Shown: positions 1 through 7,740, numbered from the stretch's first letter. The stretch is 19,532 nt of DNA from Planctomycetota bacterium (GCA_023135255.1 JAGLTN010000322.1:1-19532); one strand, 5' to 3'. Translations and numbers: made by a program. The notes: a model not told the origin generated them from the letters alone.

Positions 1-1
1 C

Positions 2-100
2 GAAGAGATGAAAAATTTTGTTTTAGGCATTTATCCCTGCTGGACTTTCAAAACAAAAGATGATATTATCAGAATATACCCCGACAAATTTGACCAATAA
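2..100 (+). CDS. C-terminal end of an unidentified protein (5' truncated)
   Basis: The reading frame is open from the window edge to a TAA stop at 98-100. It gives 32 residues ending in IYPDKFDQ. The next + strand gene starts 21 bases later, so the two are probably co-transcribed. The fragment is too short to place in a family. Its neighbours suggest a surface polysaccharide gene, but that is inference only. A spurious frame cannot be excluded. Confidence 0.5.
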   Translation, partial: EEMKNFVLGIYPCWTFKTKDDIIRIYPDKFDQ

Positions 101-121
101 TTGTTTTATCAGGAAATGGAA

Positions 122-1156
122 ATGTACAAAGCCAAACGAATCTTTATTATCGCTGACATAAAATGCAAACCTGTAAAAGTCTTTGTGGACCAGATACCTA
201 AGATAGCTAAGGGCTTTATTCGTTTGGGTCACGATGTTCGTTTTTTCAGCTATTGCGATGTACTTGCCCAGTTTAGTCCATTAAAAAGCAGAACCCTCTC
301 AAAGCTTTTATTTAAACCTAAAGTCGACGAGTTCTTAGCTGATCAATTAAAGAGTTATAAACCGGATATAGTTTACATAAACTTCCCGCGAGTTTTTGAT
401 GCAGATACGATTAGACACATGCGGCAAGCAGCTCCTAATGCCGTTTTTATTGGAGAAGATGGCGACCCTTGGCCTAAACTACAGAAAAACAGAATAGATA
501 CTGCCAAAGAACTTGACATATTAATAGCTACAAACAATGGGCAATTCTTACAGGACTATCGAGATGCAGGAGTACCACTATGTGTCTTTATGCCGAATAT
601 GTGCGACCCTGACAATGACCATCGCTACGAAGTTGGCTCAGAATGGCAAACGGACATTTTATGGACCGGCAATGTCACACATCATGCAGACACAAGCGAT
701 ACGCTTAGAAAAAAACTCGTAACTGAACTTGCTAAACAAAATAATTGCACACTTTATGGCTGCTTTGGAAGACCAAAGATTGGCGGATTTGATTATTTAT
801 ATGCTATCAGCGGTGCCCGCATAGGAGTCAATGCAAACGCGGTAAATTCGATTCGAATGTATCATTCCGACAGGCTTACACATTACCTGGCATGTGGAAC
901 TTTTGTATTGGCAAAAAGGGTGCCAGATACCGACCTTCTGTTTAAAGATTGCGAGCATCTCAGGTATTTCGATGATGTTAATGAGTTTTTCGAACTTACA
1001 GATTGGTATTTAAAGCATGAAGATGAGAGAAAAAAAATAGCCGATGCTGGAATGCGGCGAGTTCACGAGCAATTCAACTGTGTCAAAATAATAGGCTATA
1101 TTCTCGAACTGGCTGAAAAAGGCAGTTATAGTGCCCCTTGGACAATCGGGTCTTAA
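122..1156 (+). CDS. CgeB-like glycosyltransferase (GT-B, glycosyl transferases group 1 type)
   Basis: A 344-residue protein, likely a cytoplasmic GT-B glycosyltransferase that moves a sugar from an activated donor during polysaccharide or glycan assembly. The N-terminal half has alternating beta/alpha character (RIFIIADIK near the start, KPDIVYINFPRVFD about residues 80-93). The C-terminal third carries the pattern of the Glyco_trans_1_2/CgeB group: a YLACGTFVLAKR stretch, an acidic 'F-D-D-V-N-E-F' stretch, then a helical ending with 'AGMRRVHEQFN'. I chose ATG 122 because AGGA at 111-114 sits 7 bases upstream. The frame is open further back to a TTG at 101 and an ATG at 116, but both are badly placed for that ribosome site. 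The gene converges with the methyltransferase gene, with only 6 bases between their stops and no visible terminator. Donor and acceptor cannot be told from sequence. Confidence 0.8.
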   Translation: MYKAKRIFIIADIKCKPVKVFVDQIPKIAKGFIRLGHDVRFFSYCDVLAQFSPLKSRTLSKLLFKPKVDEFLADQLKSYKPDIVYINFPRVFDADTIRHMRQAAPNAVFIGEDGDPWPKLQKNRIDTAKELDILIATNNGQFLQDYRDAGVPLCVFMPNMCDPDNDHRYEVGSEWQTDILWTGNVTHHADTSDTLRKKLVTELAKQNNCTLYGCFGRPKIGGFDYLYAISGARIGVNANAVNSIRMYHSDRLTHYLACGTFVLAKRVPDTDLLFKDCEHLRYFDDVNEFFELTDWYLKHEDERKKIADAGMRRVHEQFNCVKIIGYILELAEKGSYSAPWTIGS

Positions 1157-1162
1157 TTATGT

Positions 1163-1822
1163 TTATACCGGCTTAATAACACAGGCAAACTGGGAATATT
1201 TAGCATCCCACATCTGATTCCATAAAAGAAAATTTATTATTTTAAATTTCTTGCTGCGGGTAGCGTTTATGCCTTCCATGGTTATTATTTCGTATCCCAA
1301 CTCGCCGAACATTTTGACAAGGCTCTTGTAGGTATAAAATCGCACATGTGCGGTATCCAGTATACCAAGTTCTCTGTAATCCCATTCTCCTCTCCATACT
1401 AGAGCACGCAAGTTTCGCCAATGCCGGACGTTTGGAATTGAAGCAACTATAACTCCTTTGCTGGTTAGTTTTTTCTTCAGATTCTTCAACAAATAGAACG
1501 GATCTGCGATACAGCTCATCACGTCATTTAAGATTACACAATCAAAATAATTCTCAGGTAATTTTTCCAGAGACTCGATTGCATCGCCTGTTATTACATT
1601 ATCCAGGCTCTCAGAAGCAATTTGTGCGGCTTTGTCGTTAATTTCAACGGCCCAGCTTTCGGTGTTAAATGTATCTTTTACCAGTTTAGAGAAATAACCG
1701 TAACCGCAACCGATCTCCAGAGTTTTTTCCACATCTTTTGGAATATACTTTAACATCTTGTCTCTGGTGGCTTCGTAGTAATGGTCGGGTTTTGTGTATG
1801 AATAAGAGATCTTACTTGGCAT
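1163..1822 (-). CDS. Class I SAM-dependent methyltransferase
   Basis: A 219-residue Rossmann-fold methyltransferase. Motif I is TLEIGCGYGYF (about residues 34-44), which binds S-adenosylmethionine. The acidic end of strand 2 is in WAVEIND, and the motif IV region reads FDCVILNDVMSCIADP. The pattern 'LKKKLTSKGVIVASIPNVRHW' resembles Methyltransf_23/11 proteins found in glycan and lipopolysaccharide loci. It is the last gene of a minus-strand operon after the aminotransferase and the GT2 gene. The gap to the GT2 stop is 17 bases, and AGAGGG precedes the ATG. The likely role is methylation of a sugar or lipid-linked intermediate of the same pathway, but the acceptor is unknown. Confidence 0.85.
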   Translation of the reverse strand: MPSKISYSYTKPDHYYEATRDKMLKYIPKDVEKTLEIGCGYGYFSKLVKDTFNTESWAVEINDKAAQIASESLDNVITGDAIESLEKLPENYFDCVILNDVMSCIADPFYLLKNLKKKLTSKGVIVASIPNVRHWRNLRALVWRGEWDYRELGILDTAHVRFYTYKSLVKMFGELGYEIITMEGINATRSKKFKIINFLLWNQMWDAKYSQFACVIKPV

Positions 1823-1839
1823 GGTACCCTCTCTATATA

Positions 1840-2769
1840 TTATATTTCAGACAAAGGCTCCGGCATTTGCCAGTTTGAATTTGGGTCATTCTTTTTATTT
1901 AACAGTAAAGTCCACATTAATTCTAAATAAACCCGTATGCCGATCGGCCAGTATCTGAGAGCACGTTTATACAAAGTGATTGCCGCTGAACGACCTTTAT
2001 TACGGCGATGCGATCGGGCAACCCTGCGACAGGCACGGCTCATATGATATCTTGCTATAGCAGCTGGTATTATTTTATTTCCGCCGAGACGAAAATAAAA
2101 ACGCTCCAAAATCAGGATTCTTGTTGGTTGAAGGCTCATTTTTTTCGAGAGGTTTGTCGCATGTTCCCTACGGATGGCCTCAACTTCATCGACAAACAAA
2201 TATTTTATCTGCGTTGAAAGTCTCAGGAAATAATCTTTGTCCTCACAGCCTATTCTAAGCGATTCATCAAAGTAAAAATTTTCCAGAACCGACCTATGAA
2301 TAACAGTAGCTGAGTTCCAAACAACGTTGCCTTTAAAGATATCCATGGTTAATTGCCCACTTTTGCCTTTTGGTCTTCGGTATGATTTAATTTTAGTACC
2401 GTCAGGATAGTGCACTGTAATAGGACTGTATGCAGCGCCAAACTTGCTATTCTTTTCCAGAGCCGAGAGCATAACCTGGATATAATTTTTCGGCCATAAA
2501 TCATCATGATCTAAAAACGCAACGTACTGGCCGTTGGCCTTAGAGAAACCATAATTATAAGAACTTGGTGTACCACCGTTATCTTTGTAGAAATAATGGA
2601 CTCGACTATCGGCTATTGCCTCAACGATCTGCCGTGTATTATCTGTCGAACCGTCATCAACAACAATAATCTCTAAGTCCGTCTCAGTTTGCCGCAAAAC
2701 ACTGTTGATGGTTTCTCCTACCATGTCACACAGGTTATAAGTAGGAATGATTACGCTTATTTTCGGCAT
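1840..2769 (-). CDS. Family 2 (GT-A) glycosyltransferase
   Basis: A 309-residue GT2 enzyme that transfers a sugar from a nucleotide-sugar donor. The N-terminus ISVIIPTYN (residues 4-12) and EIIVVDDGSTDNT (33-45) are the nucleotide-binding elements. FLDHDD (85-90) holds the metal-binding DxD. CEDKDYFLRL downstream supplies the usual ED catalytic-base region. No clear membrane helix is present, and the C-terminus is basic and helical. The start is supported by AGGAG six bases before ATG 2769. It sits between the DegT-type aminotransferase (43-base gap) and the methyltransferase, so the three probably act on one surface glycan. The sugar specificity cannot be read from sequence. Confidence 0.9.
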   Translation of the reverse strand: MPKISVIIPTYNLCDMVGETINSVLRQTETDLEIIVVDDGSTDNTRQIVEAIADSRVHYFYKDNGGTPSSYNYGFSKANGQYVAFLDHDDLWPKNYIQVMLSALEKNSKFGAAYSPITVHYPDGTKIKSYRRPKGKSGQLTMDIFKGNVVWNSATVIHRSVLENFYFDESLRIGCEDKDYFLRLSTQIKYLFVDEVEAIRREHATNLSKKMSLQPTRILILERFYFRLGGNKIIPAAIARYHMSRACRRVARSHRRNKGRSAAITLYKRALRYWPIGIRVYLELMWTLLLNKKNDPNSNWQMPEPLSEI

Positions 2770-2812
2770 AGATAGCTCCTGTATTTACAGTATTGGCGAT
2801 AAAAATTGCAAA

Positions 2813-4006
2813 TTAGCTGGATGGGTTGGATATCTCTTGGATTGTTGCACAGCAACTGTGATCATATTCTACAACCGCATTGACGATTGTCGTCAAATCT
2901 TCATCTGTTAACCACCATCCTACAGGAATAGAGATTTGTTCAGATATAAACTCATCCACTCCCGGCAACTCAGCCCTGAAATCCTTGAACATAGTATGCA
3001 TATCATTTCTCGCATGGACTTGGGAAACTGTAATACCCATTTTTTTCATATGCTCCATAAATTTACAGCGGTCTTTAACTCTCATAGTATAAAGCCAATA
3101 TGCACTTCTGCGATTATCTTTATATCTTAGAGGCCGTACAGTTTTAAGATCGCTGAAAGCTTCATTGTATATAGTAGCATTAGCCTGATGTTTTTTGATT
3201 GTGTCAGCTACATATTTGAGTTGTTCAAGACCAATCGTCGCCGTCACATCATTCATATGGAACTTATAGCCATATTCAATGATATCGGCTTCACATCGAA
3301 GGTCCTTTCGTTTGGACTTGCGATCAATACCATACCATCTAAGAAGTCTTCCTTTTTCACAGTCAGCTTCAGATTTACAAACCAAAGCTCCCCCGTCTAT
3401 AGTTGTCATATGCTTTATTGCCTGGAATGAAAAACACGCAAAGTCCGAGTGCGAGCCGATTGGTTTGCCTTGATATGTTGAGCCGAATGAATGGCATGCA
3501 TCTTCAATCAGTTTTATTTTATGCTTGGCGGCGATAGCATTCAATTCATCAAGATCGCACGGATAACCGCCCCAGTGGACGCACATAATTGCCTTTGTTT
3601 TTGGAGTGATTTTTCTTGCGACATCTTCCGGGTCGATATTCGCTGTCCAAGGGTCAATGTCAGCCCAGATAATTTTAGCCCCCATCGCCATGATAGGTTC
3701 ATTTGTAGCTGAACATGTCATAGCCGTTGAGATAACTTCATCATTGTGGCCTACCCCTGCTAACCTAAGTGCCAATTGCAGCGCAGCCGTACCATTATTC
3801 ACTGCTAGTACATTATTGTTATCGAACCACAATTCACCAAGCTGATGTTCAAATTCTTCTACTCGCGGTCCTTCCCCTATATAACCGCTCATCAGAACCT
3901 TACCTAAGGGCTCCAAAATGCTTTCGGGCATAAAAACCTTGAATAAAGGAATATTCTTTCCTTCACCGGATAGCAGTTCTTTTACCGATTTATCGACACT
4001 TCGCAT
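2813..4006 (-). CDS. DegT/DnrJ/EryC1/StrS-family PLP-dependent sugar aminotransferase
   Basis: A 397-residue fold-type I PLP enzyme of the DegT/DnrJ/EryC1/StrS group, which aminates keto-sugars bound to nucleotides (some members are dehydratases). Seen here: the N-terminal NNGTAALQLAL stretch (about 70-80) that contacts the cofactor phosphate; EDACHSFGS (168-176), whose Asp pairs with the pyridine nitrogen; and SFQAIKHMTTIDGG (193-206), whose Lys198 is the expected internal aldimine lysine. Because this lysine is present, an aminotransferase is more likely than the lysine-free dehydratase branch. The start has AGGAAGG seven bases upstream of ATG 4006. It is the first gene of the three-gene polysaccharide operon and probably supplies an amino sugar for the downstream glycosyltransferase. 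Confidence 0.9.
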   Translation of the reverse strand: MRSVDKSVKELLSGEGKNIPLFKVFMPESILEPLGKVLMSGYIGEGPRVEEFEHQLGELWFDNNNVLAVNNGTAALQLALRLAGVGHNDEVISTAMTCSATNEPIMAMGAKIIWADIDPWTANIDPEDVARKITPKTKAIMCVHWGGYPCDLDELNAIAAKHKIKLIEDACHSFGSTYQGKPIGSHSDFACFSFQAIKHMTTIDGGALVCKSEADCEKGRLLRWYGIDRKSKRKDLRCEADIIEYGYKFHMNDVTATIGLEQLKYVADTIKKHQANATIYNEAFSDLKTVRPLRYKDNRRSAYWLYTMRVKDRCKFMEHMKKMGITVSQVHARNDMHTMFKDFRAELPGVDEFISEQISIPVGWWLTDEDLTTIVNAVVEYDHSCCATIQEISNPSS

Positions 4007-4056
4007 ATAAAAACCTTCCTGGTTTAAACATCAAATTGTAAAACTCATCTGCCGAG

Positions 4057-4085
4057 AAAATAACAAATAAAACCAACCAATGCAA
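4057..4085 (-). promoter_or_regulatory. Possible sigma70 promoter for the aminotransferase operon
   Basis: Read on the minus strand: TTGCAT (4085-4080), a 17-base spacer, then TATTTT (4062-4057), about 50 bases upstream of the aminotransferase start. Both boxes match the consensus only partly, so this is a moderate call. Confidence 0.35.
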
Positions 4086-4325
4086 GAACATTTTTGTTCA
4101 GAGCTGCTTATAGCTGATAGATTTCTTGCCAGCTGAATAATTGTTCTTGTGGTATAATAGCCGTAAACGATCACCTATTCTTTTGCATGACGAAAAATAA
4201 GCACTTACAGCAAAACATCGGGGTAAATACAATTTGAAGTTTTTGTAACTACCCTAAACCACAGTTACTTCCGAGCAATGCAAACAGACCCTCTTTAAAC
4301 TAAAATAATCACAAATATTTGTAAA

Positions 4326-4345
4326 AATTTATAGGCCTATAAATT
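4326..4345. repeat. Perfect 20-bp palindrome, possible operator
   Basis: AATTTATAGG is followed at once by its exact reverse complement CCTATAAATT. A perfect palindrome with no loop looks more like a protein-binding operator than an RNA hairpin. It lies about 125 bases upstream of the proposed small RNA promoter. The binding protein is unknown. Confidence 0.5.
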
Positions 4346-4446
4346 CCGCGTTCGTGCTTATCTAATCGGGGAAAAGGCCCTTATCGCTAAGCAGAATCCC
4401 CCGCGAAAAACGCTATATCAGTATTGATATTAAAGATTTTCTAATC

Positions 4447-4475
4447 TTTTGGAAAACGTGTGGACGATATATAAA
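4447..4475 (+). promoter_or_regulatory. Probable promoter of the small RNA
   Basis: TTTTGG (4447-4452), 17-base spacer, TATAAA (4470-4475). Overlapping TTGGAA/TATATA hexamers are also present. Transcription would start near 4482, directly before the first strand of the RNA's closing helix at 4485. That agreement supports the call more than the hexamers alone. Confidence 0.45.
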
Positions 4476-4481
4476 GTAGAA

Positions 4482-4660
4482 AAGATGGCTCTTAGTGAAT
4501 GACCAATAAGGTTATCTTAGCTGGATCTTTGAAGGTGGAACTGAAAGAGAGTAGATCGCACAAGGCCGAGCGTAATCGAAGCTGGAGAAGTAAAAGGCTA
4601 AACACAATACGGAAAGAGCCATAAAATAGACGGGAGAGCGTCGTTTGCTCTCCCATTTTT
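4482..4660 (+). ncRNA. Candidate structured small RNA, unassigned family
   Basis: About 180 nucleotides bounded by a promoter and an intrinsic terminator. ATGGCTCTT (4485-4493) pairs perfectly with AAGAGCCAT (4614-4622) as a 9-bp closing helix. Inside it, TTAGCT can pair with GGCTAA (one G-U pair), and GATCT with AGATC. CCGAGC near 4566 pairs with GCTGG near 4581 around a bulge. No protein reading frame fits. The size and single closing stem recall 6S RNA, but I do not see a convincing central bubble, so the family is left open. It converges with the zinc-ribbon gene on minus, whose stop codon lies inside the terminator T-tract. Confidence 0.55.
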
Positions 4661-4662
4661 TT
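4632..4662 (+). terminator. Intrinsic terminator of the small RNA
   Basis: GGGAGAGC (4632-4639), 7-base loop, GCTCTCCC (4647-4654), then A and seven T residues. The T-tract is on the + strand side, so it ends + transcription. On the minus strand the stem follows the zinc-ribbon gene's stop and may slow polymerase, but a good T-tract is missing there. Confidence 0.85.
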
Positions 4663-5491
4663 ATTCCCATTCATCCTCATCGATCTCAGCCTTACACTCC
4701 GACGCCATCGTAAAATTCGTCGAATACGCAACGCAAACCGACATCGTCACCGCCCAGTAAAGATCAAACACATATTGACATAACACAAACACAACCAAAA
4801 GTATCGCCAGCCCAATTGCCACCTGCCGCAAACTCGCATCCTTATCAGTTATGCAGTCTTCATTAATTACCTCTAATCCCCTCAAGACAATTATAAATAT
4901 CGCATTGACAAGGTTCCACGCCGGAAATATCAGCCCCAACCCAGCACTGCTTTTGAGCATATACGCCCCCGCAAATATCCCGCTCATAGCAGTGATCAGC
5001 ACAGCAAAACCAACCATCATCCCCTTCTCCGCGGAGCTCTTTTGCCGTCGGCTAAACACATGATAAATTGAAAGAGGCGCCCCGCCCGCCAGAATGATTA
5101 GCAATAATAGAATAACACCAGGGAAAATTTCAGCCAATCCTGCAAAATTAAGCATAGACATTCGCATCTGTAGATTCGTCACCAGCAGCAAAACCGTAAC
5201 CGCAACCATCAAAAATAAAGTCAGCTCATCAAATTGAGGCACCAATATCCGCTTATAAAACGCGATTCGCTCGTTGTCCTTCTGCGTCCATCGGTCTTTA
5301 CGGAAGTTATCCGTCACCGCAGAGGCCTTTTTCTGCTTATATGGAGTAGGCTTGTTCGCATTCTCTTTGATTATATTAGCCTTGCTAACCCGAATAACCC
5401 GCCCGCATTTCGGACAATGAAGCTTCTTACCCAGGCACCCATCGCCGCCTCTAAGCTTCTCGCCGCAGTACATACATTTGAATCTGATCAC
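4661..5491 (-). CDS. Zinc-ribbon multi-pass membrane protein (second of a tandem pair)
   Basis: 276 residues from GTG 5491. The N-terminus has a four-cysteine zinc ribbon: C6, C9, C26 and C29, as CxxC-x16-CxxC. A charged linker follows, then about six hydrophobic segments (beginning LTLFLMVAVTVLLLV, then PGVILLLLIILAGGAPLSIYHVF, and others). The last ends YSTNFTMA, followed by an acidic tail EIDEDEWE. The frame stays open upstream to an ATG at 5533, but that part overlaps the preceding gene. GTG is chosen because it aligns exactly with the paralogue's start, lies one base after the upstream stop, and has GGGGA just before it. It is clearly homologous to the upstream gene over its whole length (shared HVFS-R/K-R, ITDKDA, YSTNF), so the pair arose by duplication. 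Function unknown; a role in membrane sensing or binding is speculation. Confidence 0.75.
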   Translation of the reverse strand: MIRFKCMYCGEKLRGGDGCLGKKLHCPKCGRVIRVSKANIIKENANKPTPYKQKKASAVTDNFRKDRWTQKDNERIAFYKRILVPQFDELTLFLMVAVTVLLLVTNLQMRMSMLNFAGLAEIFPGVILLLLIILAGGAPLSIYHVFSRRQKSSAEKGMMVGFAVLITAMSGIFAGAYMLKSSAGLGLIFPAWNLVNAIFIIVLRGLEVINEDCITDKDASLRQVAIGLAILLVVFVLCQYVFDLYWAVTMSVCVAYSTNFTMASECKAEIDEDEWE

Positions 5492-5492
5492 C

Positions 5493-6392
5493 CTAATCCC
5501 CGCTCGATGTAACAAAGTTCGTCGAATACACAATGCAGATCGAATACGTCACCGCCCAGTGCGTCTTAAACCCATACTGGCACACTAAAAACACCACCAC
5601 CAATATCGCCAGCCCTAAAAGCACCTCCCACAATTTCGCATCCTTGTCAGTAATAGCCGATGTGCTTATCATCCCAGACCGCAGCAGAAAAAGCATCAAC
5701 ACCCCATTAGCAATATTCCATAACGGAAAAACCGTCTGCCACGTCAGCGATTTCGTCAGCGTACCAATCTGTGAAAGCCAGGACCTGGAATTTAATGAAA
5801 ACTCAAGCCCCTGCCCCGCTTCTGCCAGCATCGCCTTACCAGCATAGATCCCGCTGCCCGCAGTAAAGACCACCGCAAAGATCAGCATAACTACTTTTTC
5901 CCATTCGTACTTTTCTCTTTTACTAAAAACATGAAATACCGCCAACCCCGCCCCGCCGAACAAAATCAAACAAGCGATCCCAAGCATAACGATCATACCG
6001 TCACCAGGAGTTATACCCGAGATAGCCTCTACAAACTTCTCAACCTTGTTATCAAGACCATTATTCGTCCCCGCCACCAGCACCGCCGCCGCCACCATCA
6101 AAAACAAACTCAGCTCATCAAAGTCAGGCACAAGCCATCTCGTTAAAAAGTTCCTATGCCTTCTCCTCATGATATCTGGACGTGAAGAACTCGCAGCCTC
6201 ACTTTTAGCTCTGCTCTTCTCAAGCAAAAGATCGATCTCAGCCTTACTCAGATCCTTCTCATCGCCTTTGATCAGCATAGCCTTGTTTATAAATATAACA
6301 TGATTACACTTCGGACAATGAGCCTTTGTCCCCATCTTATCCTTACCCGCCAAAATCTTCTGCCCGCAATATACGCATTTAATTTTAAGCAC
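5493..6392 (-). CDS. Zinc-ribbon multi-pass membrane protein (first of a tandem pair)
   Basis: 299 residues from GTG 6392, with AGGGA five bases upstream. The zinc ribbon has C6, C9, C26 and C29. A charged linker rich in Lys, Glu and Arg runs from about 42 to 93. Hydrophobic segments lie at roughly 94-110, 133-158, 166-188, 222-242, 255-275 and 279-294. Compared with its paralogue it has an extra stretch between the third and fourth segments (SLNSRSWLSQIGTLTK region). It ends TSSGD, and its stop is one base from the next gene's GTG, so translation of the two is likely coupled. Short N-terminal ribbons of this kind occur in many planctomycete membrane proteins; I do not recognise a named family. 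Confidence 0.8.
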   Translation of the reverse strand: MLKIKCVYCGQKILAGKDKMGTKAHCPKCNHVIFINKAMLIKGDEKDLSKAEIDLLLEKSRAKSEAASSSRPDIMRRRHRNFLTRWLVPDFDELSLFLMVAAAVLVAGTNNGLDNKVEKFVEAISGITPGDGMIVMLGIACLILFGGAGLAVFHVFSKREKYEWEKVVMLIFAVVFTAGSGIYAGKAMLAEAGQGLEFSLNSRSWLSQIGTLTKSLTWQTVFPLWNIANGVLMLFLLRSGMISTSAITDKDAKLWEVLLGLAILVVVFLVCQYGFKTHWAVTYSICIVYSTNFVTSSGD

Positions 6393-6431
6393 GACTATCC
6401 CTTTCTATCGCTACCAGATAGACAAAGGATA

Positions 6432-6466
6432 CCCCCATACCCGACAACTTGCAATTATTTATCCCC
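6432..6466 (+). repeat. 35-bp intergenic repeat, copy 1
   Basis: It matches the element at 7741-7775 at 32 of 35 positions. All three differences are C/T changes. It starts CCCCCATACCCGACAA and ends ATTTATCCCC. It lies 40-74 bases upstream of the first zinc-ribbon gene. Confidence 0.7.
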
Positions 6467-6510
6467 GCACCCCCTCCTATAATTTCCACTCACCGAATCC
6501 ACCCCGTTTA

Positions 6511-6530
6511 GGCCCCTCTTCAGAGGGGCC
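6511..6530. repeat. GC-rich hairpin GGCCCCTC/GAGGGGCC
   Basis: Perfect 8-bp arms around TTCA, in an otherwise AT-rich spacer downstream of the PEP-CTERM gene. There is no T-tract on either side, so it is not a standard terminator. It could be an extragenic palindrome or a processing or stability hairpin. Confidence 0.55.
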
Positions 6531-6639
6531 CCACCCTCAAAATTACAAAACCCAAACATAAAGCAAAAATAAAAACAATCGTAAATCTTTTTGAAGGTGA
6601 CATATTCATACTTCTGTATCTTTAGCTCAAACACCAACC

Positions 6640-7554
6640 TCAGTGTCTTTTTTTAAATACCAAACCACCTAATCCAAGCAAAAGAATTGTTGCTGGTTCC
6701 GGCACTATCTCTAAAGTAGTCAAATCAAAATAATCTCCATATATCGAGACCCCTTCGAGTTTAATGTCATGGCTTCCTAAACCTAACGAGTCGAGCGTAA
6801 TGTCTGATAAGAGAAGACTCTCACCTGCCCCAATATAGATATCATCAATATACCATTTCAGCTCATCAATATAAGGAGCATCAGAGGAGCCGCTGCCATC
6901 TAAGGCAATACTGTTTCCTAGCGAAGCCTCATATAAGCCGCCAGCATCTACTACGATATCGATATATGGTGTATACTCGAAGTCATCATAATTGAGCAAC
7001 CCCCCAACTGAGAGGTTGTCAGTAGAAAGAAATTGAATACGTGCTATTGGCGCATCTGATACCCAACCATTCCATGCCCATATAGATTCCCCTGTGGTAC
7101 TAACTGGCGCATTAATATTCTGCTCACCAAGAACGCTTCCATCAGCCCCGAAAAAACGAGCAACACCTCCAGGTTCTTTAAAAAGAGTAGTAAAGTAACC
7201 ACCAAAGCCCATGGCCGGACTATTGAATATCAATTCAGGATCGCCACTACTTACGAAGAACTCATACATTCCACCATGTGGAGTACTTATGCACTGACCG
7301 CCTATATCGTTAACAAACAATATACCTGTTGTGGTCCCCACAGTTGCATCCCAGGGAGCTCTCGAATTAATTGCCTGTATTTGTGCTTGACTACCAAATG
7401 CGGACATACTTTCCACCATTGACAAATCTCTCTCAAAGTCTTCAGAAAATACCCCTGTGAATGGATTAACTGAAGTGATTGTTGCCGCACTAATAATGCA
7501 CACATTCAACATCAAAATTACAAAGACAACACAATTTAGAATACTCTTTTTCAT
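6640..7554 (-). CDS. Exported PEP-CTERM sorting domain protein with a PKD-like domain
   Basis: 304 residues. It begins with a Sec signal peptide (MKKSILNCVVFVILMLNVCI, cleavage probably near residue 23). A beta-rich region about 40-197 ends 'NYDDFEYTPY', and a PKD-like module follows at about 201-283 (DAGG and LDGSGSSD motifs). The C-terminus is a PEP-CTERM tail: VPEP at 284-287, a hydrophobic helix LLLGLGGLVF, and the basic end KKRH. The tail directs sorting by an exosortase, after which the protein is processed at or beyond the membrane. The exosortase is not in this window. ATG 7554 is preferred over an upstream in-frame ATG because GGAAGGG lies 8 bases before it and the signal peptide starts there. 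Binding partner or carbohydrate target unknown. Confidence 0.85.
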   Translation of the reverse strand: MKKSILNCVVFVILMLNVCIISAATITSVNPFTGVFSEDFERDLSMVESMSAFGSQAQIQAINSRAPWDATVGTTTGILFVNDIGGQCISTPHGGMYEFFVSSGDPELIFNSPAMGFGGYFTTLFKEPGGVARFFGADGSVLGEQNINAPVSTTGESIWAWNGWVSDAPIARIQFLSTDNLSVGGLLNYDDFEYTPYIDIVVDAGGLYEASLGNSIALDGSGSSDAPYIDELKWYIDDIYIGAGESLLLSDITLDSLGLGSHDIKLEGVSIYGDYFDLTTLEIVPEPATILLLGLGGLVFKKRH

Positions 7555-7703
7555 CTCTCTTACCCTTCCATCATAAAAAATAAAAAAAACCAGCATCCAT
7601 AGACAACCCGCCTACAAATCCTGGCTATAATTTCATCTGATAATCCTGCATTATCTCTATCTCTCTTCAAAAACTCATTCCTATTACACGATAAGCAGAG
7701 TTC

Positions 7704-7731
7704 ATTATACCATATTTAAAATGGATGTCAA
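7704..7731 (-). promoter_or_regulatory. Perfect consensus sigma70 promoter for the PEP-CTERM gene
   Basis: On the minus strand: TTGACA (7731-7726), a 16-base spacer, TATAAT (7709-7704). Both hexamers match the consensus fully. Transcription would start near 7697 and leave a leader of about 143 bases before ATG 7554. The spacer itself contains a CCAT/ATGG inverted repeat. Confidence 0.8.
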
Positions 7732-7740
7732 GTTATTAGA

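Larger units (their letters stand above)
4007..4446. other. Gene-free intergenic stretch between the polysaccharide operon and the small RNA locus
   Basis: No convincing reading frame is present. The stretch holds the minus-strand promoter at 4057-4085 and a GTAACT/AGTTAC inverted repeat near 4245. It also holds a perfect palindrome at 4326-4345 and a nested hairpin at 4367-4403. In that hairpin CGGGGA pairs with the TCCCCCG segment, with CTTA/TAAG inside. None of these matches a riboswitch or tRNA that I recognise. Confidence 0.6.

Noticed and set aside
4367..4403. Nested hairpin that first looked like a riboswitch
   Set aside because: Conserved bases of c-di-GMP, cobalamin or other riboswitches that I know are not present, and no gene follows directly.
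4492..4731. 79-residue minus-strand frame
   Set aside because: It covers the small RNA, its terminator and the end of the zinc-ribbon gene in another frame. It is arginine-rich with no family features.
6455..6637. 60-residue minus-strand frame after the PEP-CTERM gene
   Set aside because: It runs through the GC-rich hairpin and into the 35-bp repeat. No ribosome site and no recognisable features.
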